The notes under the pieces: generated by a model
Databases searched by the model: none
Seen by the model: the letters and a program-made list of their open reading frames with translations, nothing else
Told to the model about the DNA's origin: nothing
Shown here: in pieces, positions 43,680 through 52,729 of the stretch
Position numbering within the stretch: the first letter of the stretch is position 1
How the letters are laid out: every line of letters starts with the position of its first letter
Origin: Candidatus Latescibacterota bacterium
GTDB taxonomy: Bacteria; JAAXHH01
Reading direction: 5' to 3'
DNA: 64,000 bases
Assembly (NCBI GenBank): GCA_022823465.1
Contig: JAJEHX010000038.1
Span: forward strand, 1 to 64,000
Translations under genes and position numbers: made by a program

Positions 43680-43782
43680 GTTGTTCGGATCTGGACCGGA
43701 TCGGCGCACGAGGGTTGCGGGAGCACTTCATTACAGTCATAAAACAAGCATTAGCGGCGTTCCTGGAAGGAAGGACTTGACC

Positions 43783-44694
43783 GTGAAAACGCTCATTGTC
43801 GTGAATCCGAAATCGGGCAGCGGACGGAGTATGAAACACGCGGAGCGGGTGCGGGCGCAGTTGACGGCGGACGATGTACCGGTCGAGATCCGTCATACCA
43901 CCGCCCGGGGCGACGCGGAGGCTATCGCGTCGGAAGCCGCCGGCAGCGGGTATACCTGCGTCGCCGCCTGCGGGGGCGACGGTACGGTGCACGAAGTGGT
44001 GAACGCACTGGCGGGCACGGATGCCGCCCTCGGCATCCTTCCCTGCGGCCGCGGAAACGATTTCGCCCGGGCGGTTGGCATACCTCGGTCACCCGAGGAA
44101 GCGGCGTCCATCCTGTCGCGGGGTCATATCAACACCTTTGATCTGGGAAAAGTGAACGACCGGTACTTCGCGACGGTGGTGACGCTGGGATTCGATTCGG
44201 AGGTGGCGAGGCTGGTGTACGACGGCGCGGTCCCTTTGAAGGGGACGGCGGCCTATCTCTGGGGCGTGGCGCGTATGCTGCGTATCTATCGCGGCGTGGG
44301 ACTGCGCATGACCGGCGACTTCGGTACCATCAATCAGACCGTCCTGCTTGCGGCCACCGGGAATACCACGACGTACGGCGGCGGGATCAAGATCGTGCCG
44401 AACGCCAGTCCGACGGACGGAGCGCTCGATATCTGTCTCGTGCGCATGATGGGCACTGGCCGTATTCTGCGCGTGTTTCCGAGGGTTTACTGGGGCGGCC
44501 ACCTGAATCACCCCAGCGTATTCTCGTACAGAACGAGCCGCCTGAAACTGGAAACGGAGCAGCCGGTGGTGCTCTTCGCCGACGGCGAGCCCGTGGGCGA
44601 GACACCGGCGGAAATCATCGCGATGCCCGGTGCGTTGCGGGTGATCTGTCCGGACCGTTTCGACCGTCCTGACCATGCGGACCATGCGGTCTGA
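43783..44694 (+). CDS. Diacylglycerol kinase-family lipid kinase (YegS/DgkB-like)
   Basis: Soluble lipid kinase of the DAGK_cat family. GTG 43783, with AAGGA 7 bases upstream, gives 303 residues starting MKTLIVVNPKSGSGR. The ATP motif CGGDGTVHEVVNAL has GGDGT at 64-68, and GRGNDFARAVG follows. The C-terminal domain carries LFADGEPVGETPAEI. It ends in a short HADHADHAV repeat caused by a 9-bp duplication. Confidence 0.9.
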   Translation: MKTLIVVNPKSGSGRSMKHAERVRAQLTADDVPVEIRHTTARGDAEAIASEAAGSGYTCVAACGGDGTVHEVVNALAGTDAALGILPCGRGNDFARAVGIPRSPEEAASILSRGHINTFDLGKVNDRYFATVVTLGFDSEVARLVYDGAVPLKGTAAYLWGVARMLRIYRGVGLRMTGDFGTINQTVLLAATGNTTTYGGGIKIVPNASPTDGALDICLVRMMGTGRILRVFPRVYWGGHLNHPSVFSYRTSRLKLETEQPVVLFADGEPVGETPAEIIAMPGALRVICPDRFDRPDHADHAV

Positions 44695-44717
44695 ACGGTG
44701 TACCGCATCCTTCTTTG

Positions 44718-46367
44718 CTAATCCCTGCTTTTATACAGCCGTGAATACATGAGTCCGCCCACGGTACCGTCAGGATACCGGGTGTATCCCTTGAGGTTCG
44801 ACTTTCGAAGCTGCATCGTCAGGGGGTGGAACACGAAGGCGGCGGCGTAGTCCCCTACCAGGATCTCCTCTGCCTGCCGATAGAGACTCGTGCGCCGTTC
44901 CGGGTCCAGTTCGGCGCCTGCTCTTTCCACCAGCGCGTCGAATTCGGTACTGGCCCAGTCGTGCCGTCCCGCGCCTTTCGGCTGGGAGTGCCAGGTCATA
45001 TCGAGCATGTTCCGCGGATCCATGTAATCGGCGACGAACCGCAGAAACCCGAAATCCATTTCCCAGTTGTACAGTTTGCTCATGTAGGCCGTCCTGTCCA
45101 GCGTACGGATGGTCACTTTGACTCCGAGGTGTTCCAGTAGCATGCTTTGTATGGCCACGCCCGCCATTTGCATCGAAGGCGTCGGAGCGCGAATCCACAT
45201 TTCCTGCCTGGGAAACCCCCGGCCGTTCGGGTATCCGGCCTCCCGCATCAACGCTTCAGCCCGCTGGGGATCGAAGGCCTGGTACGGCTTCATCGCCGCT
45301 CCGTTGTACTCCTTGAAATCGGGGGGCATCATGGAATAGGCCGGCGCCGCTGCGCCGCGCAGGACTACCCGGCAGATGGCGTCCCGGTCCATCGCCCGCG
45401 CGAAAGCCTCACGCACCCGTATGTCGTTGAATGGGGGTTCCGAAACGTTGAAGAAGAGATACCAGGTCGTTCTTCCGGGGGATCTGACGAGTTCCCCGCC
45501 GAGCACCGGATGGCGTTCAATACGGTCCAGGTCGTTGATATCCACCGTCTCCACGTCCACCTCGTTGTTTTCGTAGGCCAGGACGGTCTGCGCCGCGGCG
45601 TAGCGGAAGGGATGGATCACTTTTTCCAGCAAGGGCTTGTGGGGACCGTTGTACATGGGATCGGGCACGAAAGTCATATGGCTGCCCGTAGCCCACTCCG
45701 CCATCCTGAAACCCGAGTTCGACACAATGTTGTCGACTTCAGTCCATTTGCGCCCGTGTTTCTCGACGGCCCAGCGCGGGGTTGGGTAGGCCAGGCCGAA
45801 AGACACGACGTGGGGGAAATGGGGCGCTCCGCGCTCCAGGAGCACCTGCAGCGTGAGATCGTCCACTGCCCGGACGCCCAGTTGCTCGAGGTCCTTGATC
45901 TCTCCGAGGCTGATGGCCCTGGCGTTCTTTATGTCGTAGTAGAAGAAGGCGTAGGGATTGGCATTCGCGGGATCGAGCATCCGCCGGAACGCGTAGACGA
46001 AATCGTGGGCAGTAACGGGCCTTCCGTCGCTCCACCGGGCGCCCCGGCGCAGGTGGAACGTCCAATCCCTGGCGTCATCGGACACGTCGTAACCGGTGGC
46101 GGCGGCCGGTATGGGCTGCCACAACTCGTCCCGGATGAGCAGGGTCTCGAAGGGCAGCAGTGTGGATTCGCCGTCGTACAGGTTGATCTGGATGTCGAGG
46201 CTTCGAGGTTCGGGGCTCATCACGCGGAAGACCTGCCGGTCCAGTGGCGCCGCGTCATCGGGCAGGACGACACCGACCGAATTGGTCAGCTGGGCGTTGG
46301 AAGTGCCGGCCGGCGCCGAAACCGCCAGGACAAGAAGAAAAAGAGATGTGATTCTGAGCAAATCCAA
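44718..46367 (-). CDS. ABC-type oligopeptide-like substrate-binding protein, family 5 (orphan 3)
   Basis: Periplasmic SBP_bac_5 protein of 549 residues. Two TTG codons (46367 and 46361) compete as start; AGGGG lies 6 bases before the second. The signal peptide is LLRITSLFLLVLAVSAPAG, then NSVGVVLPDDAAPLDRQVF. GARWSDGRPVTAHDFVYAFRR and DPRNMLDMTWHSQPKG match orphan 1 at 21279-22937 almost residue for residue, showing a recent paralogue pair. No permease or ATPase genes are near; it converges on the lipid kinase with 23 bases between. Confidence 0.88.
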   Translation of the reverse strand: MDLLRITSLFLLVLAVSAPAGTSNAQLTNSVGVVLPDDAAPLDRQVFRVMSPEPRSLDIQINLYDGESTLLPFETLLIRDELWQPIPAAATGYDVSDDARDWTFHLRRGARWSDGRPVTAHDFVYAFRRMLDPANANPYAFFYYDIKNARAISLGEIKDLEQLGVRAVDDLTLQVLLERGAPHFPHVVSFGLAYPTPRWAVEKHGRKWTEVDNIVSNSGFRMAEWATGSHMTFVPDPMYNGPHKPLLEKVIHPFRYAAAQTVLAYENNEVDVETVDINDLDRIERHPVLGGELVRSPGRTTWYLFFNVSEPPFNDIRVREAFARAMDRDAICRVVLRGAAAPAYSMMPPDFKEYNGAAMKPYQAFDPQRAEALMREAGYPNGRGFPRQEMWIRAPTPSMQMAGVAIQSMLLEHLGVKVTIRTLDRTAYMSKLYNWEMDFGFLRFVADYMDPRNMLDMTWHSQPKGAGRHDWASTEFDALVERAGAELDPERRTSLYRQAEEILVGDYAAAFVFHPLTMQLRKSNLKGYTRYPDGTVGGLMYSRLYKSRD

Positions 46368-46474
46368 CCCCTGGTGCAGGTTACGATTGATATGAAAAGG
46401 ACACGGGTTTAAAGATTAAATATAGGCCGTATTCCGAGCCGTGGTCAAGAGATAGTCCGTCGCCCCATATTTGC

Positions 46475-46503
46475 TTGACATCGCCCTGTCTGACGCCTAC
46501 TTG
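46475..46503 (+). promoter_or_regulatory. Candidate promoter of the AI-2E-family permease gene
   Basis: Perfect TTGACA at 46475-46480, 17-base spacer and TACTTG at 46498-46503. Its location supports ATG 46552 rather than a TTG at 46471, which would lie inside the promoter. The -10 is weak. Confidence 0.35.
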
Positions 46504-46551
46504 ATTACACTGCGATTTGTGCCGAACAGCGTATCGTTCCGGGTCATACCT

Positions 46552-47664
46552 ATGCCGTCCGACAGCCCCTTTACTTTCGACCGGGTAGTCCGCATCGCCA
46601 TCGCCGTGGGGGTGATCTGGCTGTTGATTACCCTTGTCGCCTACCTGAGCGACGTGCTCATTCCCTTCGCCGTCGCTTTGCTGCTCGCCTATCTAATCAA
46701 TCCGTTCACCTCCTGGTTGCAGCGAAAAATGCCAGTAAAGGCCCGGATCGTGTCCGTGCTGCTGAGCCTGACGATCATTCTCGGCGCCGTGGTACTGTTC
46801 CTTTCGATCCTGATTCCCATGATCGCGACCGAGATCGCGCAGATGCAGAAACTGTTGACCGGGCTGGTGGACGCGGATCAATGGCAGGCGAGGCTGCAGG
46901 CCTATGTTCCCGAGGAAATCAGGATCTATATCGCGGACCTCGTGAGTATCGAAGAGCTCGTTCAGTTGCTCAACTTCGAAAATATCCGGGTGTTCATCCA
47001 GCAGATTCTGCCCGGTGTATGGGGCGTGTTTTCGGGTACCATCAGCTTCGTGATCGGACTCGCGGTCGTGATCGTCATCATGCTGTACCTGGTCTTCATC
47101 CTGTTGGATTTCGACGAGATCTCCGAAGGATGGAAGAACCTGATTCCCGAACAGTACAAGCCGGTGGTGCTTGACGTGATTTCGGACTTCACGACGGCCA
47201 TGCGTATCTACTTCCGTGCCCAGGCCCTGATCGCCTTCATCGTCGGCCTGCTCTTCGCGCTGGGGTTCTGGCTGATCGGACTGCCGATGGGGATTCTGCT
47301 GGGGCTTTTTATCGGACTGCTCAACATGGTGCCCTACCTGCAGGTCGTGGGGCTCATCCCGGCCGTGCTGTTCGCAATCACCGGGTCCCTGGGCGCGGGT
47401 GAGAGTATCTGGATCATGCTGGGCCTCGTACTCGTCGTTTTCATCGTCGTTCAGATCATCCAGGACGCCATACTGGTTCCCAGGATCATGGGCAAGGCGA
47501 CCGGGTTCAACCCGGCCGTGATACTCCTGTCCCTGTCCATTTGGGGCAAGCTGCTTGGCATGCTGGGATTGCTGATCGCCCTGCCGGTTACGTTTTTGAT
47601 CCATTCGTACTACAAGCGGTTCCTGAAGGGCTCTCTTCTGGCGAAGAAGCCGGCCGAGCCGTGA
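46552..47664 (+). CDS. AI-2E family transporter (UPF0118/YdiK-like)
   Basis: Polytopic membrane protein of the AI-2E exporter-like family. ATG 46552 gives 370 residues: a double helix at the N-terminus (RIAIAVGVIWLLITLVAYL), a soluble region (about 110-160), then helices including LPMGILLGLFIGLLNMVPYL and GFNPAVILLSLSIWGKLLG, both diagnostic. Members carry out varied transport (autoinducer, Na+/H+), so the name is only a family label. Confidence 0.88.
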   Translation: MPSDSPFTFDRVVRIAIAVGVIWLLITLVAYLSDVLIPFAVALLLAYLINPFTSWLQRKMPVKARIVSVLLSLTIILGAVVLFLSILIPMIATEIAQMQKLLTGLVDADQWQARLQAYVPEEIRIYIADLVSIEELVQLLNFENIRVFIQQILPGVWGVFSGTISFVIGLAVVIVIMLYLVFILLDFDEISEGWKNLIPEQYKPVVLDVISDFTTAMRIYFRAQALIAFIVGLLFALGFWLIGLPMGILLGLFIGLLNMVPYLQVVGLIPAVLFAITGSLGAGESIWIMLGLVLVVFIVVQIIQDAILVPRIMGKATGFNPAVILLSLSIWGKLLGMLGLLIALPVTFLIHSYYKRFLKGSLLAKKPAEP

Positions 47665-47723
47665 ATTGGTCGTGGCGGCTAAAAACCGGACCTGTCCGTC
47701 AATGGCCTGACACTACCTGTAAA

Positions 47724-47753
47724 CAGAAGACGCACACTCAGAAGACGCACAAG
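47724..47753. repeat. 15-bp tandem duplication at the dCMP deaminase ribosome site
   Basis: 47724-47738 and 47739-47753 share CAGAAGACGCACA (13 of 15 identical). The second copy runs into the Shine-Dalgarno AAGGAG (47751-47756) of the next gene. Confidence 0.88.
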
Positions 47754-47762
47754 GAGCGGTTA

Positions 47763-48257
47763 ATGGAAAGAATTTCCTGGGACGAGTACTTCCTCCGCAT
47801 CGCTTACGCCGTTTCCGCCCGTTCGAACTGTATTCGCAGGCATATCGGCGCCGTGATCGTGAACGACAAGATCATCACCAGCACAGGATACAACGGCACT
47901 CCCATGGGCATTCCCAACTGCGCCGATGGCGGATGCAAACGATGCAATTCGGACGGGCCGTCCGGGGCAAATCTCGACGAATGCGTCTGCATACACGCCG
48001 AGGAAAACGCCATCGTCTTCGCCGCGCGGCACGGTTCGTCCACGAGCGGCGCGACGCTTTACACGACGAACAAACCCTGCCTGGGCTGTCTTAAAAAGTC
48101 CATCCAGGCGGGCATTCGCCGGGTTGTATACGCGGAGCAGTACGCCTATACCAGGTCTGTAGAAGAAGTGTACAACTGGCTGGTGGAGGAATCCGGTATC
48201 GAGATGGTCGAACTGAGGTTGGACGAGCTTCCGGAATCCGTTGCGCATACCGCCTGA
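47763..48257 (+). CDS. dCMP deaminase family protein (ComEB-like)
   Basis: Zinc-dependent deoxycytidylate deaminase making dUMP for thymidylate synthesis. The 164 residues begin RISWDEYFLRIAYAVSARS, with the zinc/proton-shuttle motif HAE at 78-80 and PCLGC with Cys106 and Cys109. Additional Cys residues in CADGGCKRCN could bind a second zinc, as in dCMP deaminases. AAGGAG precedes ATG by 6 bases. Confidence 0.93.
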   Translation: MERISWDEYFLRIAYAVSARSNCIRRHIGAVIVNDKIITSTGYNGTPMGIPNCADGGCKRCNSDGPSGANLDECVCIHAEENAIVFAARHGSSTSGATLYTTNKPCLGCLKKSIQAGIRRVVYAEQYAYTRSVEEVYNWLVEESGIEMVELRLDELPESVAHTA

Positions 48258-48262
48258 AGCGG

Positions 48263-49090
48263 GTGAGATTCTGCTTGACGCGTGATCCGAAAGCCCGGAA
48301 ATTACGCGGCGAATCCGCTTATCTGTATTGTACCCCGGCTACGGGTGCCGCATTGCATACCAGCGACCGCATAACGCAATCGGACTTCGTGTATCTCAGG
48401 CTGCAGGGCCCGGGGCAGGTGGGCATGTCGTTTTCCGATGCGTATCCCGACTATCATCCACAGGATCGCGTGGGGTTTGTTTCCCCCCGGCTGGAAGACG
48501 GAATTTACGGGTTGAGCGCCGCCGTTCTGGGTCTGGCGACCGGGTTCTATGACCGTCTCCGGTCGAAAGGCGACGTATTCTTCGACTATCCCCTGCATCA
48601 TGCTTTCATAGGGGCGCAGGGGGCGCGGGTACACACACGAAGCGGGGACCTGCAACTGTCCATCGGGGAGATGGGAGGCGCCTGGGGCTGGTTGGACGTC
48701 TGGCCGGAGACCAATTGGCATCTCTGCCCTGCGACTCCAGTAAGCATGCTCGAAGCAGTATTTCGTCACCAGGTCAACCGGGTATTCTGGCCAGCCTCGT
48801 TCATGCCGGACAAGGTGGATGCGCCGCTTTCGCATTATGCCCGGCAATTGCTAGACGCCCGGCTGAAATCCGTCTGGTATTACGACGGTGAGGATGGGGA
48901 CGTGGAAGTCCGGGCCGCCGGGGCCGCGGCAGACGTGATCAGGGAGAGCCTGGAACGTCTGCCCTCAGGCGGCACAGGAAACCGCCACGCGTTGGACCGC
49001 ACGGCCGGACAACGGATCGATAACCGATTTAAAGCAGTGGAACCTGAAGCGTTTCTTGAAGATATGTCGGCCTGCTTCACTGATGGATGA
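48263..49090 (+). CDS. Unrecognised protein
   Basis: 275-residue protein starting at GTG 48263, 5 bases after the dCMP deaminase stop, so probably co-transcribed. I do not recognise the family. It appears soluble, without signal peptide or membrane helix. Aromatic- and Gly-rich segments (GEMGGAWGWLDVWPETNW, FFDYPLHHAFIG) and regular hydrophobic spacing look like a genuine globular protein, and the codon use matches its neighbours. The N-terminal start has no strong ribosome site. Confidence 0.7.
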   Translation: MRFCLTRDPKARKLRGESAYLYCTPATGAALHTSDRITQSDFVYLRLQGPGQVGMSFSDAYPDYHPQDRVGFVSPRLEDGIYGLSAAVLGLATGFYDRLRSKGDVFFDYPLHHAFIGAQGARVHTRSGDLQLSIGEMGGAWGWLDVWPETNWHLCPATPVSMLEAVFRHQVNRVFWPASFMPDKVDAPLSHYARQLLDARLKSVWYYDGEDGDVEVRAAGAAADVIRESLERLPSGGTGNRHALDRTAGQRIDNRFKAVEPEAFLEDMSACFTDG

Positions 49091-49189
49091 AAGGTGAAGC
49101 CTGGTCGTAATAGCGTTCGAACGAACCACGAAAGGCCTGCCATGTTGTCCTGCACGGCCGGCCGAGATGCAAGAAAGGAGCAGTGACTC

Positions 49190-50590
49190 ATGGTGGACAA
49201 ATCCTTCCTGTTCGACGATGACGCCATGCGCGACTTCATCGTAAACGGCTACCATGTGATCAAGGTGGATAAGCCGGTCGCGCTGCACGATGACATTTAT
49301 GAGAAAACGAAGACGATCATCGACGAAGACGGGAATCCGGGAAACAACCTGTTGCCTCGCGTGCCCGAGATCCAACAGGTCTACGACGATCCCTCGGTTC
49401 AAGGCGCGCTGACGAGTCTGCTCGGACCGGACTACGTCATGCACGCCCACCGCCACCCGCACGTGAATCCGGCGAACAGCCGGGGAGGCAACTGGCACAA
49501 GGACAGCTACTGGGGTTACACCAAGGTGCGGGATCACCATCCGCGCTGGATCATGGCAATGTACTATCCCCAGGACACCCCGGTTGAAATCGGACCGACG
49601 GGGGTAATACCGGGCAGCCATTATATCGAGTCCCGAGAAGAGACCGTCGGCGGGAACGGGTCGGTCCCCGATGGTTTTCCCGCAAGCGGCGAGGCCGGCA
49701 CTGTTACGATTATACATTTCGACCTGTGGCACCGGGCGTTTCCCAATCAGACGGACAAGGTCCGTTACATGATGAAGTTCCAGTTCACGAGAATGACGGA
49801 ACCAGACCGGCCCTACTGGAACAGGCAGCGCGACGATATCGACCTCGGCGACCTGTCGGATCATCCCCGGAGCGCCATGTGGCGAAACACGTGGCACTGG
49901 CTCGCCGGAAACGGGTCGGCCGGGAGCGGGCAGGCAGACGCGGAACACGTCGAGGCGCTCGCCGGAGACCTGACCCATGCACTCGAAGAGAAGCGCCTGC
50001 ACGCGGCCTATACCCTGGCGGAGTGCGGAGAATCCGCCCTTTCCCATCTCCTTGAAGCGCTCCAGCACGAAAATGACGAAGTCCGGCGCGATGCGTGTTA
50101 CGGGATCAGCGCGCTGGGTCCCGCGGCCGTCGAACCGCTGGTTTCCCTGCTCGGACACGGGAACGAACGCGTCCGGGGATACGCGGTCTACGCCCTTGGA
50201 GACATCCGGCACCACAGCCCGTCGGTAGCAGAGCACCTGGCGGGTCTTACGGACGACCCGTCGCCCTTCGTCCGTCAGAACGCGGCCGATGCCCTGGGCC
50301 AGATCAAGCTGGCCGCGGATTCGACCGTCCCCGCGCTGATCGGTTTGATGAAGGACGAGGATGAGCAGGTGCGGTCCAGGACCGCCTACGCGCTGGCCCG
50401 GTTCGGAGACGAGGCCCAGGCGGCCATCCAGGATCTCGCGGACGCGTGTTACGATGAAAACAGGTACGTGCAGGGCCATGCCGCCGTCGCCCTCGAACAG
50501 ATCGGCACGCCGGAAGCCCTGCGCACGCTGCTGCACTGGCTGCAGGCCTCGCGGTGGTGCCCCCTGACGACGGCGAAGAGCACGTATTAG
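49190..50590 (+). CDS. PhyH-type 2OG-Fe(II) dioxygenase fused to HEAT/PBS-lyase repeats
   Basis: A 466-residue two-part protein; AAAGGAG precedes ATG 49190. Residues 1-240 are a phytanoyl-CoA-dioxygenase-like domain with His103-x-Asp105 (NWHKDSYW), distal His181 (LWHRAFP) and Arg192 for 2-oxoglutarate. Residues about 255-455 are HEAT-like repeats of roughly 31 residues with the pattern VRxxAAxALGxI (VRRDACYGISALG, VRGYAVYALGDI, VRQNAADALGQI, VRSRTAYALARFG). The repeats may recruit a protein substrate or partner. Such a fusion is not one I know as standard. Confidence 0.88.
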   Translation: MVDKSFLFDDDAMRDFIVNGYHVIKVDKPVALHDDIYEKTKTIIDEDGNPGNNLLPRVPEIQQVYDDPSVQGALTSLLGPDYVMHAHRHPHVNPANSRGGNWHKDSYWGYTKVRDHHPRWIMAMYYPQDTPVEIGPTGVIPGSHYIESREETVGGNGSVPDGFPASGEAGTVTIIHFDLWHRAFPNQTDKVRYMMKFQFTRMTEPDRPYWNRQRDDIDLGDLSDHPRSAMWRNTWHWLAGNGSAGSGQADAEHVEALAGDLTHALEEKRLHAAYTLAECGESALSHLLEALQHENDEVRRDACYGISALGPAAVEPLVSLLGHGNERVRGYAVYALGDIRHHSPSVAEHLAGLTDDPSPFVRQNAADALGQIKLAADSTVPALIGLMKDEDEQVRSRTAYALARFGDEAQAAIQDLADACYDENRYVQGHAAVALEQIGTPEALRTLLHWLQASRWCPLTTAKSTY

Positions 50591-50667
50591 CGGACGGTTG
50601 CCCGACCAGCTTCATGTTGGGCCGGTGCATGATCGCGCGGTCGGTCTGGGTCGACCCGCGGTTCCTG

Positions 50668-52638
50668 CTACCAGTCGTGCATCATGTGACCCTGCCCAGG
50701 ATAGAACAGGGCATCCGCGATGAAGGACAACACGATGCCGGTCGTATATCCAAGCAGCATGCCCAGGAAGAACCGCTGGCCCGTTCGGTAGGCGCCGGTC
50801 CCGATCTTCAGCAGGATGTATTTGGCGAGCCAGGCGAGGAAGACGGACAGGATCGAGTCTCGGATATTGCTGGCGAAGCAGATGGCGAACCCCACCGGGG
50901 CCAGGGGCCACCAGACCAGCCAGTGTCTGAGTTTGAGCAGGATCAGGAAGATCACCGCGCCCGCCGCCATGAACCAGGGCTCGTTCTGCCCCAGGGAAAG
51001 CGGGTTCTTCATCCAGGTTACGATTTCTTCGTAGTAGAAAGTGTTGAGGTTGGTGAACGCGCCCCCGCCGAAATTGTACGCTCCGATCTCATATCCCGCC
51101 TGTATCGTATAGGCAACAGCCGTGACCATGCTGACCAGGAAGGTGACGGCAAGCACGAGCAGCAGCCCCTTCTTCCGCGGCCAGAACCCATCCGTCAGGC
51201 GATCGGCCAGCACGACCGATCCCATCCCCAGTCCGCGCCAGTTCCGCGCGTAGGCGCTCGCCAGGCCCAGCGACGTCAGACTCGACCTGGAAATGTTGCC
51301 GGATCCAATGGTAAGAACGGAGATCTGGTGCGCGTTCACGGGCAGGTCGAGGAATACCACCCCTGTTTCCGCGATGACCTTCGTCGTGCCGAAGTAAAGG
51401 ATGAACAGGAAGGCCAGGAACACCGCCATCACCGGAAGCGACAGGCCGGACTGGTACAGCCAGGCGCAGATGAAGGCGGATCCCAACAGAAACCCGATCA
51501 CGGCGGTCCTGTAGGAAATGAGTTCCCTGGAATCGTCCAGACCGGCATCCCGCCCCGCCGCTTTCCTCAATACCCCCGCCAGGTGCCGCCTGGCCGCCCA
51601 GAGACTGTAGCCCACATACACGAGGAACCCGCCGAAAAACTGTGCGTTGACACCGCCGCTGCCGCCCGGGCCTCCACCTTCCGTGTTAAGGCCGATAAGA
51701 GTTAATGTTCCTACTTCGAGAATACCCAGCATGAAGAAGACCCAGATGCTCAGCAGGATGTCGACGTTGATGAAGTAGCCGAAGCAGAGCATGTAGGGGC
51801 TGATGCGCAGGGGGATGGAGGGGAACATGGGGCTCAACTGAAGAGGCGTTTCAAAGAAGGTGCCGACGGGCAGTTGCGGCACGATATGGGCGAAGGACAC
51901 GATATTCCAGAGTGCGACGGCCAGCGCGAGGCCGAACCCGATCTGGAAGAGGCGGTCGTAGACCAGCTTCGGCCAGCGTCCAGGCGACTGGTCGCCGGCG
52001 ATGAGCTCGAGGGGGACCTGTACCAGGGGAAAGGTCAACCGCTCGTACTCCACCCACTGCTTCCTGAATATCGTCGCCACGCAGGCGCCGACGACGAAAA
52101 TGGCCACAAAGAAGCTCATCCACCAGGCGACAGGGATGATCCAGGGAGACCAGGGTATGGTCCCGCCCGGGGGAAGGCCTTCGTAAAACCAGCCCATGGC
52201 GTTGTTCTGGTTGCTCGCCACGAGCCATTCCGGCAGAAAAGGATGGAAGAGCTCCACCCACTGGTTTTCCGGCTGGGCGAAGTAGAAGGGCGTCGATATG
52301 ATGGTCAGGAAGTACGATATGAAGGCCTTGCCCGGAATGAGGCTCGAAATGAGCAGTATGCAGAAGATCAGCGCCAGTTCCCTGCCTGTGAAGGCGGCGC
52401 GCTGAGAGATACCTCGGGCAAAGGGGTTGTACACGAAGGTTACGAGCAGGAACAGGGCCAGTGCGGATATGGGCAGGTGGGCCACCGACATGCGGGACGT
52501 GTGCAGGATATAGGTCCCGTAGGTCACCCAGATATTGAGGATGATGGCCAGGACCAGGGCCGTGGCCAGGGACCGCGACGTAATCACCGAGGTCGGCGTG
52601 GGTGCCTTCTGCGGCGTATGCGTGGTTGTGTCAGTCAA
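50668..52638 (-). CDS. Large polytopic membrane protein, DUF6785/DUF6784-like
   Basis: A 656-residue protein with about 14 hydrophobic helices, resembling DUF6785/DUF6784 proteins that recall oligopeptide transporters. The start is TTG 52638, with no clear ribosome site; a later start is possible. Recognisable stretches are GKAFISYFLTIISTPFYFA, FRKQWVEYERLTFPLVQVP and FADGFWPRKKG-like RLTDGFWPRKKG. The function is unknown; transport of peptides or sulfated compounds is only a guess from the sulfatase next door. Confidence 0.75.
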   Translation of the reverse strand: MTDTTTHTPQKAPTPTSVITSRSLATALVLAIILNIWVTYGTYILHTSRMSVAHLPISALALFLLVTFVYNPFARGISQRAAFTGRELALIFCILLISSLIPGKAFISYFLTIISTPFYFAQPENQWVELFHPFLPEWLVASNQNNAMGWFYEGLPPGGTIPWSPWIIPVAWWMSFFVAIFVVGACVATIFRKQWVEYERLTFPLVQVPLELIAGDQSPGRWPKLVYDRLFQIGFGLALAVALWNIVSFAHIVPQLPVGTFFETPLQLSPMFPSIPLRISPYMLCFGYFINVDILLSIWVFFMLGILEVGTLTLIGLNTEGGGPGGSGGVNAQFFGGFLVYVGYSLWAARRHLAGVLRKAAGRDAGLDDSRELISYRTAVIGFLLGSAFICAWLYQSGLSLPVMAVFLAFLFILYFGTTKVIAETGVVFLDLPVNAHQISVLTIGSGNISRSSLTSLGLASAYARNWRGLGMGSVVLADRLTDGFWPRKKGLLLVLAVTFLVSMVTAVAYTIQAGYEIGAYNFGGGAFTNLNTFYYEEIVTWMKNPLSLGQNEPWFMAAGAVIFLILLKLRHWLVWWPLAPVGFAICFASNIRDSILSVFLAWLAKYILLKIGTGAYRTGQRFFLGMLLGYTTGIVLSFIADALFYPGQGHMMHDW

Positions 52639-52729
52639 GCAGGACTCGCATCGGTTTCAGGGTACCGGGTCGCCGTGGTATGCGCGATGTGAGCACTTGC
52701 ATCGCCGGGCCGGCGCGGCGTATGCTGCA

